A stretch of 64,000 nt of DNA from Bin87 sp965115825. Lineage in GTDB: Bacteria; Chloroflexota; Dehalococcoidia; Lucifugimonadales; UBA3495. A program made the translations under genes and the position numbers. The DNA is taken from positions 2,418,001-2,482,000 of the forward strand of contig OZ220464.1 of the NCBI GenBank assembly GCA_965115825.1. Reading direction: 5' to 3'. This document shows, piece by piece, positions 8,543 through 17,045 of this stretch; within the stretch, counting starts at the first letter, position 1; each line of letters starts with the position of its first letter. The notes beneath the pieces are model-generated. The model made no database searches, was not told the DNA's origin, and saw nothing but the letters and a program-made list of their open reading frames with translations.

Positions 8543-9085
8543 ATGGGCCAGGTCATTTACTACGCCGCCGCCAGCCTGGACGGGTTCATTGCCGATGCCG
8601 ACGGCGGCCTGGACTGGCTTCCTCAGGGCCAGGCCGACGATTACGGTTATGCCCAGTTCTACTCCGGCGTGGACGCGCTGCTGATGGGGCGGCGCACCTA
8701 CGACCAGGTTCTGAGCTTTGGAGAGTGGCCCTACGCCGGCAAGCCGACTTACGTCTTCACCCGCCGCCCGCCGGACGACAATCCCCACGGCGTCCGGTTC
8801 GTGGAATCCGATGCCGCCGACTTCATGCGAGAAATCGGGGATCAATACGATGGCGTCCTCTGGCTGGTGGGCGGCGGCGACCTGGCCGAGCAGTTCCGGC
8901 GCGCCAACCTGATTGACGAGTGCATGGTTTTTATCATCCCGGTGGTTCTGGGACAAGGCGTCCCGCTGTTCGGCGGCGACGCTCCGCATACTGCATTGGC
9001 TCTGACCGAAGCGCAGACCTACGCCCACGGCATAGCGCTGCTGCGCTACGCTCCAATTGAGAGACGGCGGCAATGGCTCACCTGA
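8543..9085 (+). CDS. Dihydrofolate reductase/RibD C-terminal-like protein
   Basis: 180 residues from ATG 8543. The sequence V-I-Y-Y-A-A-A-S-L-D-G-F-I-A, the D-A-L-L-M-G-R-R-T-Y-D segment, and W-L-V-G-G-G-D-L-A-E-Q-F place it in the RibD C-terminal/DHFR-like family (YyaP/YwjB type). These proteins have an NADPH-binding fold, but their substrates are mostly unknown. It sits between ubiX and ubiE and overlaps ubiE by 13 bases, so it belongs to the quinone operon. A link to quinone synthesis is inference only. Confidence 0.85.
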   Translation: MGQVIYYAAASLDGFIADADGGLDWLPQGQADDYGYAQFYSGVDALLMGRRTYDQVLSFGEWPYAGKPTYVFTRRPPDDNPHGVRFVESDAADFMREIGDQYDGVLWLVGGGDLAEQFRRANLIDECMVFIIPVVLGQGVPLFGGDAPHTALALTEAQTYAHGIALLRYAPIERRRQWLT

Positions 9086-9900
9086 ACGGCGATGATAAGC
9101 GGCGCTACGTCGCGGAGATGTTCGCTCGCATCTCGCCCCGCTACGACCTGATGAACTCCTTGATGACCGGCGGGCAGCATCATCGCTGGAAACGGGAAAC
9201 GGCGCGGTTCACATCGGCCGGTCTGAACGGCGCAGCCCTGGACGTAGCCACCGGCACCGGCGACCTCGCCTTTGCCCTGGCGCGCTGCCCCGGCATCCGG
9301 TGCGCAGTCGGCGTTGACCTGCTGCCGGAGATGCTGGCAATTGCGCAGCGCAAAATCGCGCCATCCTCCCGCTCCCCGTCATCCTCCCGCCGGCGGGAAC
9401 CTGGCGCAGCCGCGACATTCGTAATCGGCGACGCTTTGAGCCTGCCTTTTGCCAACGATACTTTCGTTTGCGCCACCGCCGGGTTCAGCTTGCGCAACAT
9501 GGCCGACGTGCCGGCCGCCGTTGCGGAGATGGCTCGGGTGGTCTCGCCCGGCGGACGGGTTACCACGCTGGAACTGACGCCCATGCCGCCGGGCGTCCGC
9601 GCTGCGCTGGGCCGGCTGTACTTTCACCGGATGGTGCCGCTGTTGGGGCAGATAGTGGCCGGCGACCGCACCGCCTATACCTATCTTCCCAGCAGCGTGG
9701 ACTACTTCCTCACTGCCGACGGACTGGCCGAAGTGTATCGCAGGGCAGGTCTGGTCAACGTGGGCTACCGCCGGCTGGGGCTCGGCGGCGTCGCGATCCA
9801 CTACGGTGAGAAGCGGGCTAGGAGCCGGGCAGCGGCCCGTACCAGCGGGCAATTACCTCGTCCGCCTTCGCCGCAACGTCGTCGGATGCGCCGGCCTTGA
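9073..9900 (+). CDS. ubiE: UbiE/MenG quinone methyltransferase with inserted repeat and extended tail
   Basis: 275 residues. It shows the UbiE motifs M-F-x-R-I-S-P-R-Y-D-L-M-N, A-L-D-V-A-T-G-T-G-D-L-A-F (SAM site), F-S-L-R-N-M-A-D and G-G-R-V-T-T-L-E-L. It would methylate the demethylated quinone as the last step of synthesis. Two things are odd. After I-A-P a low-complexity segment SSRSPSSSRRREPGA is inserted; its DNA (9377-9400) matches a palindromic repeat scattered in this genome. The usual C-terminus at H-Y-G-E-K is followed by about 28 Arg/Pro-rich residues that overlap the end of the convergent peptidase gene by 83 bases, as if the original stop was lost. Confidence 0.9.
   Translation: MAHLNGDDKRRYVAEMFARISPRYDLMNSLMTGGQHHRWKRETARFTSAGLNGAALDVATGTGDLAFALARCPGIRCAVGVDLLPEMLAIAQRKIAPSSRSPSSSRRREPGAAATFVIGDALSLPFANDTFVCATAGFSLRNMADVPAAVAEMARVVSPGGRVTTLELTPMPPGVRAALGRLYFHRMVPLLGQIVAGDRTAYTYLPSSVDYFLTADGLAEVYRRAGLVNVGYRRLGLGGVAIHYGEKRARSRAAARTSGQLPRPPSPQRRRMRRP
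9377..9400. repeat. Palindromic repeat inside ubiE
   Basis: The sequence starts cgtcatcc and continues with a CCCGCCGGCGGG palindrome. It resembles the elements at 26356, 33893, 55214 and 61991. It lies in frame inside the ubiE coding sequence, between the SAM-binding half and the following strand. Confidence 0.5.
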
Positions 9901-11656
9901 ACGCGTCTATCACGTGGCAGATGCTCAGGTCGGTGCCCCCGCAGGAGTCAGAGGTGTCATCCTGCAAGGATTTCCAGTACAGGTTCCGGAATCCCTGGCG
10001 AAAGGCTTCTTCGCCGAGGGTGTCATACAGGTCAACGAACAAACGCTCACCCAGCGAGTAATTGCAGCGGAACCAATTTTGCGTCACGGTCTCTTGCCAC
10101 GTTTCCTGGTGGACCGCCAACTTATCCAACTCTGCGATGGTTTTGGCGGAGGCGCAGGGGTTGGTCTTTGCCTTAATCGGCGCGTCAATGCGCGCGTTTT
10201 CGGAAATATACTCCAGGAAATTGGCAGGCCCTTCATCCACCCAATCCCGGCTGTTCCCGCGCCAGTATTGATGGGCCACCTCATGGGCAATGACCGCTGG
10301 CGTGCGCTGCCATTGCCAACCGTTTTCGACGTCAAAATCCAGGGACATTGCAATGTGCGTGCCGTAACTGGTGCCTTGACCGCCGCCCTCTTTCACGTTC
10401 GCATCGTCAAAGAACAGGGCAATGTAATTCGTTGGGAGCGGCTCGCCCATAAACTCTTCAATGGTGCGGACGCTGTGTTCCAAGTAGTCCATGCTGGGCG
10501 TAACCTGGTCGCGTATGCGAATTATCGCGAGCAGCACTTCGCCGGAATGGGTCAATTCTATAGTGCGCTCTTCCAGATAGACGCCCGTTCCGCGCAGAAG
10601 GACGTCCGCAGACTCTGGCCGGTACTTATACGTGCCGCCCAACAGAGCCACCGTTTTGGCCTTCTCATCGGTGATCCCGTCTTTGAAACTAGGGTGAGAC
10701 ATTATTTTCAGGAGAACGTCCGGGCCGATAGCCACTAGCCTTTGCAAAGAATGCACCGCCATCGCGTCTGCGCCGCTTACGCTTTCCAAAAAAGGCATAT
10801 TCAGAATTTGTACGACTGCTTCAGACACCTCCTGATTCGGTTCGTCAGCATACCAACTCATCCAGTACACGTATCGTATTACCGTGGCTTCATCACGGGT
10901 GATGCCGTCCTGAACCCAGGGCTTTTGCAGCATCAGCTCAGCAGATTCGAGGTTGTACCGCGCCGCCCACCGTAGGCCATAGATGGCATGAGTTTCAGCG
11001 AGGGTAATGCTGTCCGCAATCCAGGGCAGTTCCAACAAAGCGCCGAAGGTGCCCGGATGCCACGTCGCCGACGCAATCAGCAGCTCCGCCGCTTCCCGCT
11101 CGGCATCGTCAACGCCGTCGGACACCCAGGTCAGTTGCTTAATCCGGTTTGCTCGCGCCCTTTGGTTTTGTTCCAGCCAATCCGCGTATGCCAGGCCGGC
11201 CAGCGGGTTCGGTTGCGCCGGAGTTGCGATCGGCTCAGTCGTGAACGTAGGCAGCGGCGCGCTGGTGGGCGTAGGCGGCGCCTCCGTCGGCTCCGGCATC
11301 AGGGTGGCCGTAGCGGTTAACGGAACCGGCGTAGCCGTACTGATGGGCGCCGGCGTATCGGTGGGCGCCGGCGTGCCGGTTGGCGGAACCGGCGAGAACA
11401 CAGGCGTCTGCGTTACGGGAGCCGCTGTGGGCGATGGCGGCGTTGACGTTGGCGATGCGGCCGCCGTCGGCAGCGGCGCGCCGGTTGCCAGCGCAGCTGT
11501 CGGCACAACGGTGGCCGGCGGCGTAGGCGTCGCCTCCGGCGCGGTGCAAGCCAGGGCAGCCGCACCCAACGCCAACAGCGCGATCAGGGCTGCCCCCAAG
11601 AGAATTTTTCTACGGCAACGCTTCTGCAAGCCCTGAAAGCGCAAATGATAGTCCAT
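9818..11656 (-). CDS. Secreted metallopeptidase lipoprotein (gluzincin type)
   Basis: 612 residues. An Arg/Lys-rich start is followed by a hydrophobic segment ending in A-L-A-C, a lipobox-like site, and then about 110 residues rich in Pro, Thr and Ala that would act as a stalk. The catalytic motif H-E-V-A-H-Q-Y-W is at residues 458-465, with a second D-E-G-P-A-N-F-L-E-Y about 20 residues later that would give the third zinc ligand, as in M1-like gluzincins. The middle region is alpha-helical and repeats a W-(x)n-D-G-I-T pattern (HEAT-like). The last 83 bases overlap the end of ubiE on the other strand. The substrate is unknown. Confidence 0.85.
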   Translation of the reverse strand: MDYHLRFQGLQKRCRRKILLGAALIALLALGAAALACTAPEATPTPPATVVPTAALATGAPLPTAAASPTSTPPSPTAAPVTQTPVFSPVPPTGTPAPTDTPAPISTATPVPLTATATLMPEPTEAPPTPTSAPLPTFTTEPIATPAQPNPLAGLAYADWLEQNQRARANRIKQLTWVSDGVDDAEREAAELLIASATWHPGTFGALLELPWIADSITLAETHAIYGLRWAARYNLESAELMLQKPWVQDGITRDEATVIRYVYWMSWYADEPNQEVSEAVVQILNMPFLESVSGADAMAVHSLQRLVAIGPDVLLKIMSHPSFKDGITDEKAKTVALLGGTYKYRPESADVLLRGTGVYLEERTIELTHSGEVLLAIIRIRDQVTPSMDYLEHSVRTIEEFMGEPLPTNYIALFFDDANVKEGGGQGTSYGTHIAMSLDFDVENGWQWQRTPAVIAHEVAHQYWRGNSRDWVDEGPANFLEYISENARIDAPIKAKTNPCASAKTIAELDKLAVHQETWQETVTQNWFRCNYSLGERLFVDLYDTLGEEAFRQGFRNLYWKSLQDDTSDSCGGTDLSICHVIDAFKAGASDDVAAKADEVIARWYGPLPGS

Positions 11657-11763
11657 GTGCAGTGTATTGCCTCTGCGGTCATACCCGACTTGTTATCGCC
11701 GGCGTATAGTACCACGCTCCCGATGCAAAGGTCAAAAAGTCGGCGCGGAGGCTGCGCGCCGGG

Positions 11764-11793
11764 TTGCCGATTCGCCGGCGCGTGGGCTATACT
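11764..11793 (+). promoter_or_regulatory. Candidate promoter of prfA-prmC
   Basis: TTGCCG (11764-11769), an 18-base spacer and TATACT (11788-11793), 40 bases upstream of the prfA ATG at 11834. Confidence 0.55.
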
Positions 11794-11833
11794 CTGCGGA
11801 GTAAGCTACTTCCAGGCGAACGCGGGCATTGTA

Positions 11834-12913
11834 ATGGCTGACATCTTTGACAAGCTGCAACCGATTGTGGAACGCTATCGGGCCATTGAAACGGAAATGG
11901 CTCAACCCGACGTAGCCGCCGACTACGCCCGGCTGAGCGAGCTGAACCGCGAGCGCGCCAGCCTGGAAACCCTGGCCGCCATGGACGGCGAACGGCGCAA
12001 GCTCACCGAAGAACGCGCCGACCTCCGCGCCTTGGCCGGCGAGGGCGGCGACCCCGAACTGGTTGAAATGGCTCAGCTGGAACTGGAAACCGTTAACGAG
12101 CGCCTGTCCGCTTTGGGACAGCGACTCCGCATCGCCCTGCTGCCCAAAGACCCCAACGACGAGCGCGACGTAATCGTCGAAATTCACGCCGCCGCCGGCG
12201 GGCAGGAAGCCTCTCTTTTCGCCGCCGACCTTTACCGTATGTACCAGCGCTACGCTCAGGAACAAGGCTGGAGCGTGGACATCCTGGACTCCAATCCATC
12301 AGACCTGGGCGGATTCAGCCGCATCGCCTTTTCCGTGGACGGCAGAAACGCCTTCAGCCGTCTGAAGTTCGAGGCTGGCGTACACCGTGTGCAGCGCGTG
12401 CCGGAAACCGAAGCCCAGGGGCGCATCCACACCTCCACCGCCACCGTCGCCGTGCTGCCCCAGGCCGACGAGGTTGAAGTCAACATCAAGGAAGACGACC
12501 TGCGCATCGACATTTTCCACGCCGGCGGACACGGCGGGCAGAATGTGAACAAGGTCGCCACCGCCGTGCGCATCGTCCACGAGCCAACGGGTATCACGGT
12601 AGTGTGCCAGGACGAACGCTCTCAATACAAAAACAAGTCCAAGGCCATGACCATTCTCCGCAGTCGTCTCTACTCCGCCGAGCAGGAGCGGCACCAGGCG
12701 GAGGTTTCCAGCAACCGCAAAGCGCAGATTGGCAGCGGCGACCGCAGCGAGAAAATCCGCACCTACAACTACCCACAAGACCGCATCACCGACCACCGCA
12801 TCGGCCTTTCCATACACGGCATCCAGCGGCTGATGGACGGCGGACTCACCGAAATCATCGACCGCCTCATCGCCGCCGACCAGGAGCGGGAGCTGGCGGC
12901 CATCGCGGCGTAA
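11834..12913 (+). CDS. prfA: Peptide chain release factor 1
   Basis: 359 residues, full length. RF1 ends translation at UAA and UAG. The stop-codon recognition segment reads R-V-P-E-T-E, equivalent to the P-x-T tripeptide region, and the G-G-Q catalytic motif is at residues 234-236 within G-G-H-G-G-Q-N-V-N-K. I chose ATG 11834 because MADIFDKLQPIVERY is the normal RF1 N-terminus. It overlaps prmC by one base (TAATG), and PrmC methylates the GGQ glutamine of RF1, so the pairing is functional. Confidence 0.97.
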   Translation: MADIFDKLQPIVERYRAIETEMAQPDVAADYARLSELNRERASLETLAAMDGERRKLTEERADLRALAGEGGDPELVEMAQLELETVNERLSALGQRLRIALLPKDPNDERDVIVEIHAAAGGQEASLFAADLYRMYQRYAQEQGWSVDILDSNPSDLGGFSRIAFSVDGRNAFSRLKFEAGVHRVQRVPETEAQGRIHTSTATVAVLPQADEVEVNIKEDDLRIDIFHAGGHGGQNVNKVATAVRIVHEPTGITVVCQDERSQYKNKSKAMTILRSRLYSAEQERHQAEVSSNRKAQIGSGDRSEKIRTYNYPQDRITDHRIGLSIHGIQRLMDGGLTEIIDRLIAADQERELAAIAA

Positions 12914-13794
12914 TGCCCAACCTGCGCAGCATCATCCAGGAAACCCACCGCACCCTGGCAACGGCCGGCATCCCCGACGCCCGACTGGAGGCAGAGGTGA
13001 TGGTGATGCACGTGATGCGAATGCCGCGTCAGGCCATTTTCGCTGAGCAGGAAACCACAGTGTCGGGGCAGCAGGAAGCCCAGCTGGCCGACATCCTGGC
13101 GCGGCGGCTGACCCGCGAGCCGCTGGCCTACATTTTGAACTACCGTGAATTCTACGGCGTCAACCTGCTGGTCAATCCCGACGTCCTGATCCCCCGGCCT
13201 GAAACCGAGACGCTGGTAGAGCACGCCCTGTTCATGGCGCTGATGGGCATGGAAAGCAGGGAACTCGTTATTGTCGACGTAGGCACCGGCGCCGGCGCCA
13301 TCGCCGTGAACCTGGCCATCCACCTCCCGGCAGCCCGCATTTACGCTTGCGACGCTTATGACGCCGCGCTGGACGTGGCCGCCTACAACGTGCGGATGCA
13401 CAACGTAGCCGACCGGGTTACGCTGCTGAAGGGCAACCTCCTGGAACCCCTGCCGGAGCCGGTGGACGTCATCGCCGCCAACCTGCCCTACCTGCCCACT
13501 GAGCGCATCGCCACATTACAGCCGGAAGTGCAGCGGGAACCGACAACCGCCCTGGACGGCGGGCCGGACGGGCTAACCTTAATTCGTCGCCTGATTGAGC
13601 AAGCTGCCCAGAGAGAACGGCTGAAACCCCACGGCGTCATCCTGCTGGAAATGGACCCGGAGCAGATGGATGCAGCCAGCCGTCTGGCGTCGCAGCGATT
13701 CCCGAATGCGGAAATCGCTGTTGAGCCGGATTTGGCCGGTCAGGAGCGGGTGCTTTCCGTGAGCCTGGCCGGCAACAGCGACGACGGAGATTAG
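12913..13794 (+). CDS. prmC: Release factor glutamine N5-methyltransferase
   Basis: 293 residues. It would transfer a methyl group from SAM to the GGQ glutamine of RF1/RF2. Visible motifs are P-L-A-Y-I-L-N-Y-R-E-F-Y-G (substrate domain), V-D-V-G-T-G-A-G-A-I-A (SAM site) and N-L-P-Y. The last replaces the usual N-P-P-Y catalytic motif, but the Asn and Tyr are kept. The start codon overlaps the prfA stop, so the genes are co-translated. Confidence 0.95.
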   Translation: MPNLRSIIQETHRTLATAGIPDARLEAEVMVMHVMRMPRQAIFAEQETTVSGQQEAQLADILARRLTREPLAYILNYREFYGVNLLVNPDVLIPRPETETLVEHALFMALMGMESRELVIVDVGTGAGAIAVNLAIHLPAARIYACDAYDAALDVAAYNVRMHNVADRVTLLKGNLLEPLPEPVDVIAANLPYLPTERIATLQPEVQREPTTALDGGPDGLTLIRRLIEQAAQRERLKPHGVILLEMDPEQMDAASRLASQRFPNAEIAVEPDLAGQERVLSVSLAGNSDDGD

Positions 13795-13797
13795 CGG

Positions 13798-14229
13798 CTA
13801 ACCTATGGCGCGGTTGCCGGGAAGCAGCCGGTCGGCGTCCATCTCTATATTGGGGTTGCAGATTGCAACGAAATCGCTCACATCGCCGAAGTAAGGAACT
13901 TCTCCGCGACAGAGCCGCAGGTACTCCACCACCCGAGCCAGGTTGAGCGCGCCGGCGTCGTCCGTGAAAGGCGACGCGCCGGCGTCGGCCTCCTCAGTCA
14001 ATTCCCACCGGCCCGGTCCGGTGCCCTGGTTGTTGAACCAATTGCGCTTGAGCACGCCGTCAACGTCCGGCCTGCGGTCGCCCATAGCCAGCTCCACCGC
14101 CTGCATCAGCTCACGCCGGCGCAGGGGCTCGCTGCGAGTGACCAACACGTCGCGGATAATTTTGCTGGCCATCAAGGTAATGTTGTCGTCGCTGTTGACG
14201 CGGTAATCGGAGTTGGCGGGGGCAGTCAT
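13798..14229 (-). CDS. Hypothetical protein with winged-helix-like segment
   Basis: 143 residues from ATG 14229, chosen because AGGTGA lies 6 bases upstream; the frame extends to a TTG at 14337 that overlaps the neighbouring stop. The middle reads SEPLRRRELMQAVELAMG, then V-D-G-V-L-K-R-N-W-F, then G-R-W-E-L-T, which resembles a small winged-helix domain. The C-terminal part has no recognisable motif. It is downstream of the thioredoxin/NHL gene on the same strand, about 105 bases away. Function unknown. Confidence 0.6.
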   Translation of the reverse strand: MTAPANSDYRVNSDDNITLMASKIIRDVLVTRSEPLRRRELMQAVELAMGDRRPDVDGVLKRNWFNNQGTGPGRWELTEEADAGASPFTDDAGALNLARVVEYLRLCRGEVPYFGDVSDFVAICNPNIEMDADRLLPGNRAIG

Positions 14230-14333
14230 TGATTCACCTGTAACGCTGAAGATGCTGGAGGATGATAACGATGGATCGGCGACGGGCCGGAACATCAAAG
14301 GGCCCTTAATGGTGCCCAATGATGCCGCTGGCG

Positions 14334-15857
14334 TCAAGGCAGTCCCTTGATTTCCACCGTGCGCACAACATCAGCCGCCAGGTCGGCGACGCGGATGGCG
14401 TGGTTGTTGGTGTCGGCGATGTAGAGCAAGGGAGATCGTCCGTCGTCAAACACGGCGAAGCTCAGACCGCTGGGTTCGCTGAACGCAGCCAGCTTGCCGG
14501 CCCCGTCGTGCCGTCCCATCGCGCCGGAACCCAGCACGGTCTGCACGGAGCGGGTCAGCGGCAGTACTTTCTTGATTTTGTGGTTGTAAGTGTCGGCGAT
14601 GAACAGCTCGCCCTGATGCCATTCAATACCGATGGGGTGTTGCAGGCGCACGTGGCGCTCCACCCCGTCCCGGTCGCCAAAGGCGAACAGGTCGACGCCT
14701 ACCAGGGTAGCGACTCGCCCCGTAGCCGGGTCGATCCCGGCGCTGCGGACGCTGCTGGTCTCGGAGTCGGCAAAGTACAGGATGGCCTCATCCCCCCGGT
14801 CTTTGCCGACGACAATGCCGCTGGGTTGGGCCAGCGTAGCTTGAGCCAATGGGCCGTTGTCGATGTTTTCCCCGCCGGTGCCGGCGTGGGGCTGCGCGAT
14901 GCCGTCGGCCAGCGACAGCCGCCACAGCTGATGGATGCCGGCCATGGCGATGTACAAAATGCCATCATAGTGCGCCAAGTCCCAGGGACTGCTCAACGCC
15001 ACCTGCGGGCCGGGCCCCACGGCGCGGCGGTCGTGGCCCTGCTGCCCCGTGCCGGCGATGGTATCCACCGTGCCGGCGGAAAGGTTAACGCGGCGGATGG
15101 CGTGGTTTTCCGTGTCGGCCACATACAGCGCATCTCCTGCCAGCTCCATGCCTTGGGGATGGTTAAAGGCAGCAGTGGCATAATCACCGTCCACAAAACC
15201 CTCAACGCCGGAGCCGATAACGGCCTGCGCCTGCCCGCCCAGGTCGGTAATGACAATGCGGTTGTGGTTGGTGTCGGCGATGAACAGGCGGTTGCCGGGG
15301 CCGTCCGCCAGCACCTTGCCGGGAAAGGCCAGCGCGGACTGCTCTACCGCGTCGGGTTTGAGGCCCAGGTCGCGGCGGTCAATCTTGCCCTGTGCGTCAA
15401 ACTCGGCAATCATGCGGCCCAGCAGGTCGTCAAAAGCCTCGTAGGGCAGCTCCCCCTCATGCTTGCCGATTACCTTGCCCTCCGGGTCAATGAACATCAG
15501 GGTGGGCCAGGCTCGGCAGGCGTACTGGCGCCATACCTCAAACTCGGCGTCGTTGATGATGGGGTGTTTCAGCTCGTAGCGCTGCGCCGCCAATAGCACG
15601 TTGTCGGCGTATTTTTCGTTGGGGAACTTGGCAGAGTGCACGCCGATGACCACCAGCTCGTCAGCGTACTTTTCCTCGATTTTCCGCAACTGCGGAAACA
15701 CGTGCATACAATTCACTCAACAGTAAGTCCAGAAGTCCAGCGCCACCACTTTGCCGCGCAGGTCGGCCATAGATAATGGGCGGTCGGTATTGAGCCATTC
15801 AACGCTGGCGGGAAAATCCGGCGCGTTGACGGCGCCGGCGAAAGAGCGGGTAGTCAT
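14334..15857 (-). CDS. Thioredoxin-NHL repeat protein, probable selenoprotein (in-frame UGA)
   Basis: Read from ATG 15857 (AGGAG 9 bases upstream), the frame gives 507 residues if TGA at 15719-15717 is decoded as residue 47. Residues 1-46 are a normal thioredoxin-like N-terminus (VNAPDFPASVEW, then RGKVVALDFWTYC). The UGA is followed by V-N-C-M-H-V-F-P, then V-I-G-V-H-S-A-K-F. In the NHLRC2-like family this site is CCxNC, so UGA replaces the first Cys of the CxxC pair, giving U-V-N-C. A 7-bp perfect hairpin with an AGTT loop starts 18 bases after the UGA (15698-15681), where a bacterial SECIS is expected. The rest is about five NHL propeller blades (repeated I-A-D-T-x-N-H-x-I). Without recoding, only a product lacking its active site could start near 15716. 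Confidence 0.8.
15681..15698 (-). promoter_or_regulatory. Candidate bacterial SECIS hairpin
   Basis: On the mRNA strand TTTCCGC, loop AGTT, GCGGAAA. It is a perfect 7-bp stem, with a G in the first two loop bases, and the loop lies 25 bases after the UGA. This matches the general bacterial SECIS layout (short stem, small loop with an early G, about 16-37 bases from UGA). Confidence 0.65.
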
Positions 15858-15898
15858 AAGGTAATCTCCTGGGCGTGTTGCAAACCGGGGCGGCGATG

Positions 15899-16708
15899 CT
15901 AACCGTCTTGCTGTTGGCGCACGACGCGGGCCCGGGCGATAATGCGCTGAACGTCGGCCATGGTGCGCTCGCGGTAGTCGGGTTGGTTAGTGAGGCGAGG
16001 TTGCGTCCTTACTGCCACATCCTCATATTCCTGCTCTCCGGCATAAGCGGAGTACACGCTCGGCATAATGCCGAGACCAAACTCGCGCAGTTCCGGGTCG
16101 ATATGCCGGATGTGCCCCAGCAGGTCGCCGATGTCGTGGGTGCGCCGGTATCGGACTTGGTGGGCTTCCAGCAAAGCTTTCATCGCGCGCTCCAGCGCGC
16201 CCTGGGCCTGCTGGCCGATGAGCAGGTCGTGATGACCGAGGTTAATCAAATCCCTGAGAGCAGCCAGGTGCGACTCGGAGTGCAGTATCCGGTTGTCATA
16301 GATTCGCCAGTCGTACTGGTACTCCGTTCCCGCATCGTCGGCGTCGCGGTTGTGATATTCCTCGGGGTTTTGCGTCATGATTACACCATCGAACAGGGCC
16401 TGGGTAGCAACGTGATTGATGTATCGCTTGCCCTCGTGGAACCTCTGCTGAGTAAGCCAGACGAGCTGAACCGGCACCCGGCGCCCATAGGCTGTCTTGA
16501 CGATGCCCTCGGCCCACGCTGCGACCGCCCCTTTGTGCTCGCCGTCGGGTTCTTCCGCCTGCACCAGCATGATGTCGATATCGGAGCGCCCATCATCATA
16601 GTCGCCGCGGGCCCGCGAGCCGAACAGGATAGTAGCCTGAGGTCGCTCCCGCCGGTGAACGGCGCAGGCAATGCTAAGAGCGCGGGGGTCGCAAGTAGCG
16701 GCAGTCAT
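15899..16708 (-). CDS. Fused MNT nucleotidyltransferase-HEPN protein
   Basis: 269 residues from ATG 16708, with GGAGG about 12 bases upstream. The N-terminal part carries the minimal nucleotidyltransferase motif I-L-F-G-S-R-A-R-G-D-Y-D-D-G-R-S-D-I-D-I with the two metal-binding Asp. The C-terminal part has the HEPN-like helical region A-M-K-A-L-L-E-A-H-Q-V and R-R-T-H-D-I-G-D-L-L. In MntA-HepT systems these are two proteins, where MNT modifies and silences the HEPN toxin. Here they are joined in one chain. It may be a fused toxin-antitoxin or another HEPN/MNT enzyme. Confidence 0.75.
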   Translation of the reverse strand: MTAATCDPRALSIACAVHRRERPQATILFGSRARGDYDDGRSDIDIMLVQAEEPDGEHKGAVAAWAEGIVKTAYGRRVPVQLVWLTQQRFHEGKRYINHVATQALFDGVIMTQNPEEYHNRDADDAGTEYQYDWRIYDNRILHSESHLAALRDLINLGHHDLLIGQQAQGALERAMKALLEAHQVRYRRTHDIGDLLGHIRHIDPELREFGLGIMPSVYSAYAGEQEYEDVAVRTQPRLTNQPDYRERTMADVQRIIARARVVRQQQDG

Positions 16709-16742
16709 AGCTGCGCAGACCTCCAAAGTAACGGATGCTGCC

Positions 16743-17009
16743 CTAATCCTGCTCGGAGTCCGCAGGCCGCAAGGTCGCTGACCAGTGTACACCATGCCGG
16801 GGCGGAGGTAACCGCCGCCACAGCCGAGATATAGTGGATAGCAGGCGATCGAACCAACTCCGACCAGGAGCTATATGCTCCAGCTCGCGCGCTTTGGCGA
16901 AATCAGCTTGCGCCTGAGGCTCGTTGCCGAGCCTGCGGTGGCAAACGCCGCGGTTGTAATAGGCTAGGGTAAGATGAGGGTTGAAGGGGGAAGCAGCGGC
17001 TGTTGTTGG
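16743..17009 (-). pseudogene. Remnant of a TPR protein
   Basis: An open frame without a start codon between two stops. Its middle (16970-16878) encodes a clear single tetratricopeptide repeat: L-A-Y-Y-N-R-G-V-C-H-R-R-L-G-N, then A-Q-A-D-F-A-K-A-R-E-L-E. No other repeat or signal is present, so it is probably the last trace of a TPR gene. Confidence 0.45.
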
Positions 17010-17045
17010 TCAAACTAGACCGGGTAGATAGCGGTCCGTCGCCCT

